64,000 nt of DNA from Pseudomonadota bacterium. GTDB lineage: Bacteria > Pseudomonadota > Alphaproteobacteria > Dongiales > Dongiaceae. Positions 27,600 to 36,627 of the stretch are shown piece by piece (within the stretch, counting starts at the first letter, position 1; each line of letters opens with the position of its first letter). Under the pieces are notes generated by a model. That model saw only the letters and a list, made by a program, of their open reading frames with translations. It was not told the DNA's origin and made no database searches. Position numbers and translations under genes: made by a program. The DNA lies in the NCBI GenBank assembly GCA_021792365.1, contig JAJYUT010000005.1, forward strand, positions 248,001 through 312,000. The letters are read 5' to 3'.

Positions 27600-27703
27600 C
27601 CGTCATCCCAAGGCTTGGCCTTGGGATCCACGAGTTTGCCCGGAGCTGCACTGTCCCCCGCATCGAAACTCGTGGATGGCAAGGCCAAGCCTTGCCATGA
27701 CGG
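27600..27703. repeat. Compound alphaproteobacterial palindromic repeat
   Basis: Outer arms CCGTCAT (27600-27606) and ATGACGG (27697-27703); inner arms ATCCACGAGTTT (27626-27637) and AAACTCGTGGAT (27666-27677). Each side also folds on itself: CCCAAGGC/GCCTTGGG (27607-27625) and GGCAAGGC/GCCTTGCC (27678-27696). The result is a four-hairpin cruciform between the convergent GST and rpiR genes. Elements of the CCGTCAT-CCC ... GGATCCACG type are widespread in alphaproteobacterial intergenic DNA. It may terminate both genes. Confidence 0.8.
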
Positions 27704-27731
27704 ACAAGGGAAGCAAGTTCCGAGCTAACGC

Positions 27732-28607
27732 CTACCCCGTCGCCCCCAGCGCGACCACCAACGCCTGCGCCAGGCACATCGAGGCGCCGAGCGAGCGGAA
27801 GTCGTGCACCGCGGCGTCCTCGATATAGAACACCACGTCGCATTGCGCGGTGAGCGGGCTTAGCGGCTGGTCGGTGATGCCGACGACCGGCACCTTGCGC
27901 TGGGCGGCGAACGCAACCGTTTCCACCACGCGCGGGGTGTAATCGGCATAGGTGACGGCGACCAGCGCATCATGCGGCGCCATCAGCGAGCGCTGCTCCT
28001 GGTCCATGCCGCCGATCGCGTCGATGAGATGCGCGCGGCGGCCGATCTTGCTCAGGGCATAGTAGAGATAGGCGGCGAGGGGGAAGGAGCGGCGTTGCGC
28101 GACCAGGTGGATGGTCTCTGCCTTGCGCAGGATCTGCACCGCGCGGTCGAGGTCGCCCGACTTGGTCTCCTCGCACAGATGCTGCAGGGCGGCGATGTTG
28201 GCTTCGGCGAAGCGCGTCAGGATGGCTTGCGGCCCGTGGTCGCGCTGGCCGTGCAGCTCCTCGCGCATGGCGGCAATGCGCTCGGCATAGCTCGGCCGGC
28301 TCTCGCGCAGGCGCTGCTGGAAGATGCGCTGCAAATCGGAAAAGCCTTCATAGCCGAACGCCTTGGCGAAGCGGATCAGAGCGGATGGCTGGACGCCGGC
28401 ATGCTGGGCGATCACCGCGATCGATTCGATCGCGATCTCGTTAGGATGCTTGAGCGCGAACTCCGCGATTTGCCGGAGCCGCTTGCTAAGGGTCGGGTAG
28501 CGGGTCGAGATCTCGCGATTCAGCTCCATCACGTCGGCCGGAGCGGCTGCCGTCGCGGCGCGGCGCGGACGTGTGCCGGCCGATGTCAGGTTCTTGCGTC
28601 TGGGCAT
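27732..28607 (-). CDS. RpiR/MurR-family regulator, probable inositol regulator
   Basis: A 291-residue RpiR-type protein. After a basic N-terminus, the helix-turn-helix spans about 30-105 (PTLSKRLRQIAEFALKHPNE, IAVIAQHAGVQPSALIRFAKAFGYEGFSDLQRIF) and a SIS sugar-phosphate binding domain about 130-275 (IHLVAQRRSFPLAAYLYYAL, VAVTYADYTPRVVETVAFA, VVGITDQPLSPL). Inositol repressors of rhizobia (IolR) belong to this family and respond to an inositol intermediate. Divergent from a Gfo/Idh dehydrogenase, with a motif also found upstream of iolG. Symbol withheld because the function is inferred from context. Confidence 0.88.
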   Translation of the reverse strand: MPRRKNLTSAGTRPRRAATAAAPADVMELNREISTRYPTLSKRLRQIAEFALKHPNEIAIESIAVIAQHAGVQPSALIRFAKAFGYEGFSDLQRIFQQRLRESRPSYAERIAAMREELHGQRDHGPQAILTRFAEANIAALQHLCEETKSGDLDRAVQILRKAETIHLVAQRRSFPLAAYLYYALSKIGRRAHLIDAIGGMDQEQRSLMAPHDALVAVTYADYTPRVVETVAFAAQRKVPVVGITDQPLSPLTAQCDVVFYIEDAAVHDFRSLGASMCLAQALVVALGATG

Positions 28608-28635
28608 TCACCGCATCTCGCTTTTGATGGAAAGA

Positions 28636-28649
28636 CCGCAAAATAGAAT
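28636..28649. promoter_or_regulatory. Shared inositol-promoter motif, rpiR-Gfo/Idh intergenic copy
   Basis: CCGCAAAATAGAAT (28636-28649) is, on the other strand, ATTCTATTTTGCGG. Its two halves match ATTCTATTTT and TATTTTGC-G in the iolC-iolG region. Directly after it, GAATAAAAATTC (28646-28657) is a small dyad. It lies 29-42 bp upstream of the rpiR start and so could mediate autoregulation. Confidence 0.5.
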
Positions 28650-28733
28650 AAAAATTCCTCTTGCTTGATACAAACGAAAAATTCCACAATCCGCCGCCGT
28701 CGCGCGAATGCGGCGGCTTCGGAGCGTACTCCT

Positions 28734-29903
28734 ATGCCGCAATCCATCGGGATCGGTGTCGTCGGCACCGGCATCATGGGCGCCGCCCATGCCATGGCGT
28801 TCAGATCAGCGCCCACGATCTTCGAGACCGCACTCACGGCCGAGCTTGAGGTCGTGGCGGATGTGAACCTTTCCGCCGCGCAGAAGGCCGCGCAGCGTTT
28901 CGGGTTCAAGCGCGCGGTCGGATCGTGGCAGGAGCTGGTCGCCGATCCCGCAGTCGATGTCGTCTCCGTCACCACGCCCAACGCGTTGCACCACGAGATC
29001 GCCGTCGCCGCGCTTAAGGCGGGCAAGCATGTCTATTGCGAAAAGCCGCTGGCCGCGGATCTTGCGGCGGCTGAGGAGATGGCGGCGGTTGCGCGCTCCG
29101 CAAAGGGCAAGACGCTGGTCGGCTACAATTACCTGCGCTCGCCGGCGATCGCCTTCGCCAGGCAGCTCATCGCCGAAGGGGCGATCGGCAAGGTCAGCTA
29201 CTTCCGCGGCGTGTGCGACGAGGACTACATGGCGGACGAGGAGACGCCGTATTCCTGGCGCTGTCGCAGGGATATGGCGGGCCTCGGCGCACTCGGTGAC
29301 CTCGCCTCGCACCTGGTCAGCGTTGCGCACAACCTGATCGGGCCGGTGCGCCGGCTCGTGGCAGACACGCGCATCGTGATCCCGAAGCGCCCCGTTCCGG
29401 CCGCCGGCGATGGAACGGAGCGGCGCGACGTCAAGGTCGCGCTGAGCGGCGAGTATCGCGCCGTGGAGAACGAGGATACGGCCCACGCTTTGCTGCAATT
29501 CGACGACGGCACCATGGGAACGCTCGTAACGAGCCGTTCCCATTGGGGCCGCAAATCACATCTCGGTTTCGAGGTGTTCGGGTCCAAGGGCTCGATCCTG
29601 TTCGACCACGAGCGCATGAACGAGCTGCAGATCTACACCAAGGATGCGACCGACGGGCCGACCAACGGCTACCGCCTCATTCCCATGGGGCCGGAGCATC
29701 CCTTCTATGGCCGGTTCTCGCCGGCCAAGGGCCATGGCATCGGCTTCAACGACCTCAAGATCATCGAGGCGGCGCATCTGCTCGAAGGTATTGCCGGAAA
29801 AGCAACGCTCTCACCCACGATCGGCGACGCTCTGGCGATCGAGAAGGTGCTGCATGGCATCATTGCCTCGACCAAAAGCGGCAGCTGGGTCGAGGTGAGC
29901 TGA
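28734..29903 (+). CDS. Gfo/Idh/MocA-family dehydrogenase (second inositol-type dehydrogenase)
   Basis: A 389-residue oxidoreductase. GVVGTGIMG at 7-15 binds NAD(P); CEKPLA near 101-106 is the family EKP motif; the C-terminal domain has GDLASHLVSVAHNLIG with the catalytic His. It is longer than IolG (329) and of the IolX/MocA-like subgroup. GGAG lies 9 nt before the chosen ATG; the frame opens earlier at 28665 but that part overlaps the promoter. Neighbouring rpiR and the iol operon suggest a role with scyllo-inositol, an inositol epimer or a methylated inositol. Substrate unproven. Confidence 0.85.
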   Translation: MPQSIGIGVVGTGIMGAAHAMAFRSAPTIFETALTAELEVVADVNLSAAQKAAQRFGFKRAVGSWQELVADPAVDVVSVTTPNALHHEIAVAALKAGKHVYCEKPLAADLAAAEEMAAVARSAKGKTLVGYNYLRSPAIAFARQLIAEGAIGKVSYFRGVCDEDYMADEETPYSWRCRRDMAGLGALGDLASHLVSVAHNLIGPVRRLVADTRIVIPKRPVPAAGDGTERRDVKVALSGEYRAVENEDTAHALLQFDDGTMGTLVTSRSHWGRKSHLGFEVFGSKGSILFDHERMNELQIYTKDATDGPTNGYRLIPMGPEHPFYGRFSPAKGHGIGFNDLKIIEAAHLLEGIAGKATLSPTIGDALAIEKVLHGIIASTKSGSWVEVS

Positions 29904-29904
29904 G

Positions 29905-32196
29905 CTATTCCGCGACCGGCTCTTCGCCGTCGGATGGCTGATCCGGCCGACGCCGCCGCACCGCGACAGCGGCGGCGACTTGGTCCCTGTTCTGCCCCTC
30001 CGACACGACGACATAGGCGGGCAAACCCGGCACGGCGAGCTGAATGTCCTTCTCATCGAACTTGCGCTTGAGGAGCCGCAGGAATGCGCGTCCCACGTCC
30101 CATTGCCGGATCGGCCGCGTCTTGATACGGGAGCGAATGACGAAAGTGGTGTCGGCAAACCCTTCGACCCCAGCAATCTCGATCGGCTCCAGAATGTCGT
30201 GCTTGAGGACCGGATCCTTGCGAACTTCTTCATCTGTCGCCTTGATCACTTGGATGACCTCGTCGATGTCGTAGCGATAGGCCACCTTGACGTCGAACAG
30301 ATAGTAGGAGAAGTCGCGCGTCATGTTGGTGATGACGCCGACAGATCCGAAGTTGATGGTATGGAGGTTGCCGTTGTAGTCGCGCAGCCGGATCGACCGG
30401 ATGGTCATACCTTCGACCAAGCCGCCCTTGCCGTTGATGTCGACCACGTCGCCGATGTTGATCGTGCCCTCGAACAGGAAGAACGCGCCGGTGATGACGT
30501 CCTTGACCAGGGACTGCGCGCCGAAGCCGACGGCGAGTCCGACAACGCCGGCGCCGGCCAGCAGCGGAGCGATGTTGACCCCGATCTCGGACAGAATGAC
30601 CAGGCCCGCCATCACGCTGATGACGATCAGCAGCACATTGCGGGCAAGCGGCAGCAAGGTTCGCAGCCGCGCCGAGCGCAGCACGACGAGCCCCGTTTCG
30701 TCTTGCTGCGTGAGGCGGGCATAGATGAGTCCACCCAGAATCTCCCACGCGAGCAGGGCCAGTACGAGAACGATGGCGATATCTGCCACGCTGCCGAGCA
30801 CGCTCCGTCCGAAATCGTCGAACAGGAATCCGCGGACATCGACCCGCCATGCGGCGAGAATCAGCAGGATCGCCGCAATGCGCACCGCATATACGACGAT
30901 GCGTCGCAGGATGGGCATGTAGCGGTTGGCCCGCGCCGCCACCAAGGGATGGCGCGCCAGCAACGTTGTGTCCAGGCCCGCGAAGCGGTTGAACAGGCGT
31001 GGCAGCCACCTTTCGCCCACGGCCACCGCGCCGATGATCAGGGCCGTCATGACAGTCGCGCGCAGCAGATAAAAGATGCCGCCAGCGATATCGAATGCCC
31101 AGACCAGATAAACGCCGACGAGATATACGACGACGGGAATGTGCCAGATCTCTGCGAGCCGGCTGCGCATGACACTGGGCACGATGTGCCGCGCGCCTTC
31201 GACCTGCCTGCCGCGGATCCAGTGCGCCACCGTGTGGCGGTTCTGCAGGACGAGAATGACCAGCAGCGCCGTGAAGATGAAGGCCACGATCTTGGCGGCC
31301 ACCAGGTATCCGGATCGCGGCATCCCGAGCAGCAACGCCGTCTGCAGCAGCACATAGCCCCAGACGCCGACCACGATCATGCGCCGCGACCAGATATAGA
31401 GATAAACGGCACTGGAATCCCTGAGCGGCAGGAAGCGCAGCCCCGGCTCCATCGGGCTGAACAGGAAACGCGCGATGGTCGCGCCGGCCATCGAGACGAG
31501 GGTCGCGTTGATGATCGCGAGCAATGCCAGTCGTGCGCTGGCGACCGGCGCCGCCCAGCCGGCGACCAGGAGCGCGGCCACGCCGAATGCGATGATGGGC
31601 AGGAAGTCGAGCACCAGCCGCGCACTGGCGAAGCGGATGCGCCGGAACGAGTGGTTGCCCGCGCGCTGCGCCAGGCGGCTCCGCGCCGCCTTGACCGCAA
31701 AACCGATGGCATAGCCGGCGATCAGGCCGGCGGCCAGGCTGAGCAAGAGATCCTTGCCGACCTCGAGCCACCTGGCGCGCAAGGTTGGATCGGTACCCTG
31801 CAGCTCCAGCCATCTGACCAGATGTCCGGTGGCGCCGAAATTGTCGCCGACATCCGTCATGAACCCGCCGACCTGCTCAAATCCGGTGGAGAAGGCGCCC
31901 AGGATGCGGGCGCCGAGTCCCGGCTCCTGTTGCGGCGCCTGTTCGGCGTGCTGGACTTGCAGCAGCGTTTCGATCTGCTTGGCGAGTTCGTCGCGTTTCG
32001 CTGGGTCGCGCAGCGTGTCGAGCATGTTCTGCAGGTCTTCGCGCGACGCCCCCGCAGTGGCCTGGCCTGCGGGACCGGGTTCTGCCTGCGGCGCAGGCTG
32101 CGCCGTCTGCGCGGCGGCATAGGGGATCGCGACATTGGTCGCGAGCGCGATCAGCGCCGCTGCGAGCCAGGTTGTCGGCCGCCACCTCGATCTCAT
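29905..32196 (-). CDS. Large MscS-family mechanosensitive channel (YbiO-like)
   Basis: A 763-residue inner-membrane channel. A signal peptide (about 1-29, ending AAAQ) precedes a coiled, Q/E-rich periplasmic segment (about 30-120) and then about ten hydrophobic segments. The C-terminal MscS core contains the pore helix and beta domain: AGVVGLAVGFGAQSLVKDVITG, FLFEGTINIGDVVDI, TIRSIRLRDYNGNLHTI. Such channels open under osmotic downshock. GGGAGA 4 nt upstream of the ATG sets the start; the frame stays open a further 1.1 kb across the divergent AKR gene, which is a GC-rich artefact. Ends one base beyond the stop of the Gfo/Idh gene, convergent with it. Confidence 0.92.
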   Translation of the reverse strand: MRSRWRPTTWLAAALIALATNVAIPYAAAQTAQPAPQAEPGPAGQATAGASREDLQNMLDTLRDPAKRDELAKQIETLLQVQHAEQAPQQEPGLGARILGAFSTGFEQVGGFMTDVGDNFGATGHLVRWLELQGTDPTLRARWLEVGKDLLLSLAAGLIAGYAIGFAVKAARSRLAQRAGNHSFRRIRFASARLVLDFLPIIAFGVAALLVAGWAAPVASARLALLAIINATLVSMAGATIARFLFSPMEPGLRFLPLRDSSAVYLYIWSRRMIVVGVWGYVLLQTALLLGMPRSGYLVAAKIVAFIFTALLVILVLQNRHTVAHWIRGRQVEGARHIVPSVMRSRLAEIWHIPVVVYLVGVYLVWAFDIAGGIFYLLRATVMTALIIGAVAVGERWLPRLFNRFAGLDTTLLARHPLVAARANRYMPILRRIVVYAVRIAAILLILAAWRVDVRGFLFDDFGRSVLGSVADIAIVLVLALLAWEILGGLIYARLTQQDETGLVVLRSARLRTLLPLARNVLLIVISVMAGLVILSEIGVNIAPLLAGAGVVGLAVGFGAQSLVKDVITGAFFLFEGTINIGDVVDINGKGGLVEGMTIRSIRLRDYNGNLHTINFGSVGVITNMTRDFSYYLFDVKVAYRYDIDEVIQVIKATDEEVRKDPVLKHDILEPIEIAGVEGFADTTFVIRSRIKTRPIRQWDVGRAFLRLLKRKFDEKDIQLAVPGLPAYVVVSEGQNRDQVAAAVAVRRRRPDQPSDGEEPVAE

Positions 32197-32379
32197 TGCG
32201 TCTCCCACAAACAGAAGGCGGGCGGGGCGATCTCTCGCACCCGGCCCGCGCCGCAGCGTTGCTGGCATGCTCGGACGAAACATACAAGCAGCCGCTAAGT
32301 TCTCAAGCACTCCTGGGACAAACCCGTTGCAGGCATGAAAACTCATATAATAGTGTAACCGCGCCGTCAGGGAGGCCGC

Positions 32380-33393
32380 ATGCGCAATCTCGGAAAGACC
32401 TCGCTCCGCATTACTGAAATAGGCTTCGGCGGCGCGCCGCTCGGCAACCTGTTCGAAATGGTTACGGATGCGGATGCCCGGGCCAGCGTCCGGACGGCGT
32501 GGGACAGCGGCTGCCGGTTCTTCGATACCGCGCCTTTCTACGGCTACGGCCTCAGCGAGCGGCGAGTCGGCGACGCCCTGCGCGAAGTGCCGCGCGAGCA
32601 ATACGTGCTGTCCACCAAGGTCGGACGCCTGATTCGCCCGGGCAGGCAGGCGAGCAGCGGCGGCACCGATTTCAAGTCGCCAATGCCGTTCCATGCGGAG
32701 TTCGACTATTCCTATGATGCGGCCATGCGCTCGATCGAGGATTCGCTGCAGCGCCTCGGGCTTGAGCGCATCGACTTGGCGCTGATCCACGACATCGCCC
32801 GCGACTGGCATGGCGAGCGGCAGCCGGCGGTGTTCCGCCAGGCGATGGACGGAGCCGCCAAGGCGCTCATGGAGTTGAAGGCCGCCGGCCGGATTGGCGC
32901 CATCGGGCTCGGCGTGAACGGGTCCGATGTATGCGAGGAGGCGCTGCAGGAGGCGGATTTCGACTGCTTCCTGCTCGCCGGTCGCTACACATTGCTGGAG
33001 CAGAAGCCGCTCGAGCGCTTGTTGCCCGCCTGCGTGAAGCGGAATGTCTCCATCATTATTGGCGGTCCGTTCAATTCCGGCGTCCTGGCCCGCATCGGCC
33101 AGCCGGACGCGACGTACGACTACGCCGCCGTCCCGCCGGAGATCGCGCAACGCGCCGCCGCTCTGCACGAGATCTGCAGCCGTCATGGTGTGCCGCTGCC
33201 CGCCGCGGCGTTGCAGTTCCCGCTGGCACATCCGGCCGTGGCTTCGGTGATTCCCGGCGCGCGCAACGCGGCGGAGGTGGCGAGCCATTGGCAATGGGCG
33301 CGGCTCGCTATTCCGGCCGCCCTGTGGGAGGATTTGCGGAAAAGCGGACTGCTGCACCCCGAGGCGCCGGTGCCGCAGGGGCCTGTGTTCTAG
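32380..33393 (+). CDS. Aldo/keto reductase, L-fucose (D-threo-aldose) 1-dehydrogenase type
   Basis: A 337-residue aldo/keto reductase of the L-fucose dehydrogenase/pyridoxal 4-dehydrogenase subgroup. The catalytic tetrad is visible: D in FFDTAPFYG (about 49), Y in YGYGLSER (54-56 region), K in LSTKVGRL and H in ALIHDIARD. It would oxidise L-fucose, or a D-threo sugar such as D-arabinose, to the lactone with NAD(P). A TATAAT lies at 32346-32351 and GGGAGG 6 nt before the ATG. First gene of the fucose operon; the lactonase gene follows 2 bp after. Confidence 0.88.
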   Translation: MRNLGKTSLRITEIGFGGAPLGNLFEMVTDADARASVRTAWDSGCRFFDTAPFYGYGLSERRVGDALREVPREQYVLSTKVGRLIRPGRQASSGGTDFKSPMPFHAEFDYSYDAAMRSIEDSLQRLGLERIDLALIHDIARDWHGERQPAVFRQAMDGAAKALMELKAAGRIGAIGLGVNGSDVCEEALQEADFDCFLLAGRYTLLEQKPLERLLPACVKRNVSIIIGGPFNSGVLARIGQPDATYDYAAVPPEIAQRAAALHEICSRHGVPLPAAALQFPLAHPAVASVIPGARNAAEVASHWQWARLAIPAALWEDLRKSGLLHPEAPVPQGPVF

Positions 33394-33395
33394 CC

Positions 33396-34229
33396 ATGCG
33401 GATCGATTCCCATCAGCATTTCTGGACTCTCGGCCGCGGCGATTATGCCTGGCTGACGCCGGACCTCGGCATCATCTTTCGCGATTTCGGTGCGGATGAC
33501 CTGCGCCCGATCCTGCAATGCCACAAGATCGACGCCACCATCGTCGTGCAGGCGGCGCCGACCATCGCCGAGACCGAGTTCATGCTCGATCTCGCGCGCC
33601 GCGCCGATTTCGTGAAGGGCGTCGTCGGCTGGGCCGATTTCGAGGGCAAGGATGCCCCCGACGTGATCGGCCGCCTGGCGGCGCGCGACCGCCTGGTGGG
33701 GCTGCGCCCCATGATCCAGGACATCCCGGACCCGGAGTGGGTGCTGCGCCCGGCGATCGAGCCAGCGGTTGCGGCGATGGAAAGCGCCGGTTTGCGCTTC
33801 GATGCGCTGCTCAAGCCGCCGCATCTCCAGCCCTTCCTGAAGTTTCTGCGCCAGTACCCCAACCTCTCGATCGTCGTGGACCACGGCGCGAAGCCCGACA
33901 TCCGCAACGACGGCTTCGCCGCCTGGGCGCCGGCCATGCGGGAGATCGCGCGCGACGAGCGCGTGTTCTGCAAGCTGTCCGGCCTGATCACCGAGGCGAA
34001 GGCGGACTGGCAGGTTGACGATCTCAGACGCTACATCGATCATCTGGTGGCATGCTTCGGCCCCGGCCGTCTGATGTGGGGCAGCGACTGGCCGGTCGCC
34101 AATTTGGCGGGCGGCTATGATCGTTGGATGCAGGCGAGCGAGGCGTGCCTGTCTTCGCTCGGCGGTGACGAGCAGGCGGCGATCTTTGGCGGAACGGCGG
34201 CACGCTTCTACGGCTTGGTGGCGGCCTGA
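33396..34229 (+). CDS. Amidohydrolase-family sugar lactonase (L-fucono-1,5-lactonase type)
   Basis: A 277-residue COG3618 amidohydrolase. It starts MRIDSHQHFW, which supplies the HxH metal motif; SIVVDHGAKPDI near 165 and RLMWGSDWPV near 226 (with the catalytic aspartate) complete the active site. Members hydrolyse L-fuconolactone, L-rhamnonolactone or related lactones. The reading frame extends upstream into the AKR gene, but only the ATG 2 bp after its stop gives the family start. It opens the lactone formed by the AKR. Confidence 0.9.
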   Translation: MRIDSHQHFWTLGRGDYAWLTPDLGIIFRDFGADDLRPILQCHKIDATIVVQAAPTIAETEFMLDLARRADFVKGVVGWADFEGKDAPDVIGRLAARDRLVGLRPMIQDIPDPEWVLRPAIEPAVAAMESAGLRFDALLKPPHLQPFLKFLRQYPNLSIVVDHGAKPDIRNDGFAAWAPAMREIARDERVFCKLSGLITEAKADWQVDDLRRYIDHLVACFGPGRLMWGSDWPVANLAGGYDRWMQASEACLSSLGGDEQAAIFGGTAARFYGLVAA

Positions 34230-34253
34230 ACACGATATCTTGAGGAGAACGAC

Positions 34254-35102
34254 GTGAAACTATTGCGCTATGGCCCGAAAGGGCGGGAGAAGCCGGGGCT
34301 TCTGGACAAGGACGGGCAGATCAGGGATCTGAGCGCGCATGTCACCGACATTGCAGCTGAGGCGCTGCTGCCGGAATCGCTGAAAAAACTTTCGCAACTG
34401 GACCCCAACAGCCTGCCGCTCGCCACCGGCGAACTGCGCGTCGGGCCGTGCGTCGGGCGGATCGGCAAGTTCATCTGCATCGGCCTCAACTATGCCGACC
34501 ATGCGGCGGAATCCAATGCACCGATCCCGAAAGAGCCGATCGTCTTCATGAAGGCGACAAGCGCGGTCTGCGGCCCCAACGACGATGTCGAGATCCCGCG
34601 CGGCGCCACCAAGACAGATTGGGAGGTCGAGCTTGGCATCGTCATCGGCAAGCCGGGCAAATACCTGCCCGAAAACCACATCATGGATCACGTCGCCGGC
34701 TATTGCGTGATCAATGACGTATCCGAGCGGGAGTACCAGCTCGAGCGCGGCGGCGGACAGTGGGACAAGGGCAAGGGCTGCGACACCTTCGGCCCGATCG
34801 GCCCGTGGCTCGTCACCAGGGACGAGATCCCGGACCCGCACAACCTGGCCATGTGGCTGGAGGTCGACGGCCACCGCTATCAGAACGGCAATACCAAGAC
34901 GATGATCTTCAACGTGCCGAAACTGGTCTCGTATCTCAGCCACTTCATGAGCCTGCAGCCGGGCGACGTCATCTCCACCGGCACGCCGCCGGGCGTCGGC
35001 TTGGGGCAGAAGCCGAACCCGATCTACCTGAAGGCCGGCCAGGTGATGCAGCTCGGGATCCAGGGCCTCGGCGAGCAGCGGCAGCGCGTGGTGCAGGGCT
35101 AG
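34254..35102 (+). CDS. FAH-family 2,4-diketo-3-deoxy-L-fuconate hydrolase type
   Basis: A 282-residue fumarylacetoacetate hydrolase-family protein. Start MKLLRYGPKGREKPGLLD is typical of the sugar-pathway branch often misnamed ureidoglycolate lyase. Metal ligands are in DWEVELGIVIGKPG, with GLNYADHAAE and ISTGTPPGVGLG as the conserved loops. It would cleave 2,4-diketo-3-deoxy-L-fuconate to pyruvate and L-lactate. GAGGAG lies 6-8 nt upstream. Note that its position in the operon precedes the dehydratase gene. Confidence 0.9.
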   Translation: MKLLRYGPKGREKPGLLDKDGQIRDLSAHVTDIAAEALLPESLKKLSQLDPNSLPLATGELRVGPCVGRIGKFICIGLNYADHAAESNAPIPKEPIVFMKATSAVCGPNDDVEIPRGATKTDWEVELGIVIGKPGKYLPENHIMDHVAGYCVINDVSEREYQLERGGGQWDKGKGCDTFGPIGPWLVTRDEIPDPHNLAMWLEVDGHRYQNGNTKTMIFNVPKLVSYLSHFMSLQPGDVISTGTPPGVGLGQKPNPIYLKAGQVMQLGIQGLGEQRQRVVQG

Positions 35103-35140
35103 ACGATCGTGGACCACGGCCTCCTTGCGGGGAGCGCGTC

Positions 35141-36442
35141 ATGACCAGGATCACCGCCGTCACGGTCCGCGACATCCGTTTCCCCACGTCGCGCGATCTC
35201 GATGGGTCGGATGCGATGAATCCAGACCCGGACTATTCCGCGGCCTATGTCGTGCTGAAGACCGACAGGCCAAGCCTGGAAGGGCACGGCCTCACCTTCA
35301 CCCTCGGCCTCGGGACGGAATTATGTGCCGCGGCGGCACAGGCGCTGGCGCCCGCCGTGATCGGCCGCGATCTCGCCGAGATCACCCGGGACATGGGCAG
35401 GTTCTGGCGTGGTCTCACCGAGTTCCGCCAGTTGCGCTGGGTGGGGCCGGAGAAGGGGGTGCTGCATCTCGCGACGGCGGCAGTCGTCAATGCGGTGTGG
35501 GATCTCTGGGGAAAGGCGGCGAGCAAGTCGGTCTGGCGCCTGGTCGCGGACCTGTCGCCGGAGGAGTTCGTGCGCCTGATCGACTTCCGCTACATCACCG
35601 ACGCGCTGACGCCGGAGGAGGCGCTCGCGATTCTGCGCGCGAACGACGGCAGCAAGGATGTGCGCATCGCCGAGATGGAGAAGAACGGCTATCCAGCCTA
35701 CACGACCTCGGCCGGCTGGCTCGGCTATCCCGACGACAAGGTGCGGCGCCTGACGCGCGAGGCGGTGAGGCAGGGCCTCGACTATATCAAGATCAAGGTC
35801 GGACGCGACCTCGCCGACGACAAGAAGCGCTGCAAGGCGGTGCGCGAGGAGATTGGGCCCAACCGCAACCTGATGATCGACGCCAACCAGGTGTGGGATG
35901 TCGGCCAAGCGATCGAATGGATCAAGCAGCTCGCGCCCTATAAGCCGCTCTGGATCGAGGAGCCGACCTCGCCCGATGACGTGCTCGGCCATGCTGCGAT
36001 CCGCAAGGCGGTGAAGCCGCTGGGCATCGGCGTGGCGACCGGCGAGATGTGCCAGAACCGCGTCATCTTCAAGCAGCTCATGCAGGCCGAGGCGATCGAT
36101 TTCTGCCAGATCGATTCGTGCCGCCTGGGCGGCGTCAACGAAGTGCTCGCCGTGCTCCTGATGGCGAAGAAGTTCGGAATCCCCGTGTGCCCGCATGCCG
36201 GCGGTGTCGGCCTCTGCGAATATGTCCAGCACCTCGCGCTCATCGACTACATCTGCGTCTCGGCCAGCCTGGAGCATCGCGTGGTCGAATATGTCGACCA
36301 TTTGCATGAGCATTTTATCGATCCGGTGGTGGTGAGGAACGGCCGCTACATGCCGCCCGGGATGCCCGGCTATTCCATCACCATGAAGCCGGAGAGCCTT
36401 GACCGGTATGCGTTCCCGAACGGGGCGGAGTGGCGCGGCTGA
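35141..36442 (+). CDS. fucD: L-fuconate dehydratase (enolase superfamily)
   Basis: A 433-residue mandelate racemase/enolase-superfamily dehydratase, the size of characterised FucD. Catalytic lysines K217/K219 in YIKIKVG, metal ligands D247 (DANQ), E273 (WIEEP) and E302 (TGEMC), general acid/base H352 (CPHAGG) and E378 (ASLEH) all match that enzyme in spacing. It converts L-fuconate to 2-keto-3-deoxy-L-fuconate. GGGGAG 6 nt before the ATG at 35141 sets the start; upstream sequence in frame is shadow coding of the FAH gene. Last gene of the operon. Confidence 0.93.
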   Translation: MTRITAVTVRDIRFPTSRDLDGSDAMNPDPDYSAAYVVLKTDRPSLEGHGLTFTLGLGTELCAAAAQALAPAVIGRDLAEITRDMGRFWRGLTEFRQLRWVGPEKGVLHLATAAVVNAVWDLWGKAASKSVWRLVADLSPEEFVRLIDFRYITDALTPEEALAILRANDGSKDVRIAEMEKNGYPAYTTSAGWLGYPDDKVRRLTREAVRQGLDYIKIKVGRDLADDKKRCKAVREEIGPNRNLMIDANQVWDVGQAIEWIKQLAPYKPLWIEEPTSPDDVLGHAAIRKAVKPLGIGVATGEMCQNRVIFKQLMQAEAIDFCQIDSCRLGGVNEVLAVLLMAKKFGIPVCPHAGGVGLCEYVQHLALIDYICVSASLEHRVVEYVDHLHEHFIDPVVVRNGRYMPPGMPGYSITMKPESLDRYAFPNGAEWRG

Positions 36443-36462
36443 GCAGCCGTTCGTGGTCCGCT

Positions 36463-36526
36463 TGTTCCTTTGGAGGAACGTGAACCAGAACTTAAGACAT
36501 CCTGGGCGAGCCTTTGGAAGGCTGGG
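36463..36526 (+). terminator. Two short hairpins after the fucose operon
   Basis: GTTCCT-TTGG-AGGAAC (36463-36478) and AGCCTT-TGG-AAGGCT (36512-36526) are perfect 6-bp stems in the 185-bp gap after fucD. Neither has a T-run. They may attenuate read-through into the acetyltransferase gene. Confidence 0.3.
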
Positions 36527-36627
36527 TGAGCGGCGCGCAGTTCGATTTTGATTCAATTGCAGCGGAATTGCCGCCGGCCAATCGGATAGCCGGGCTCGTC
36601 ATGTTCGATCGCGATGGGGGTAGGTTC

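Noticed and set aside
29980-32298. A 772-codon plus-strand open frame opposite the MscS channel gene
   Set aside because: Shadow of a strong membrane protein gene; translation is Asp/Gln/Arg/His-rich and has no domain.
32197-33357. Upstream extension of the MscS frame across the divergent dehydrogenase gene
   Set aside because: The ATG at 32196 has a good ribosome binding site and starts a signal peptide; the extra 387 codons are antisense to the AKR gene.
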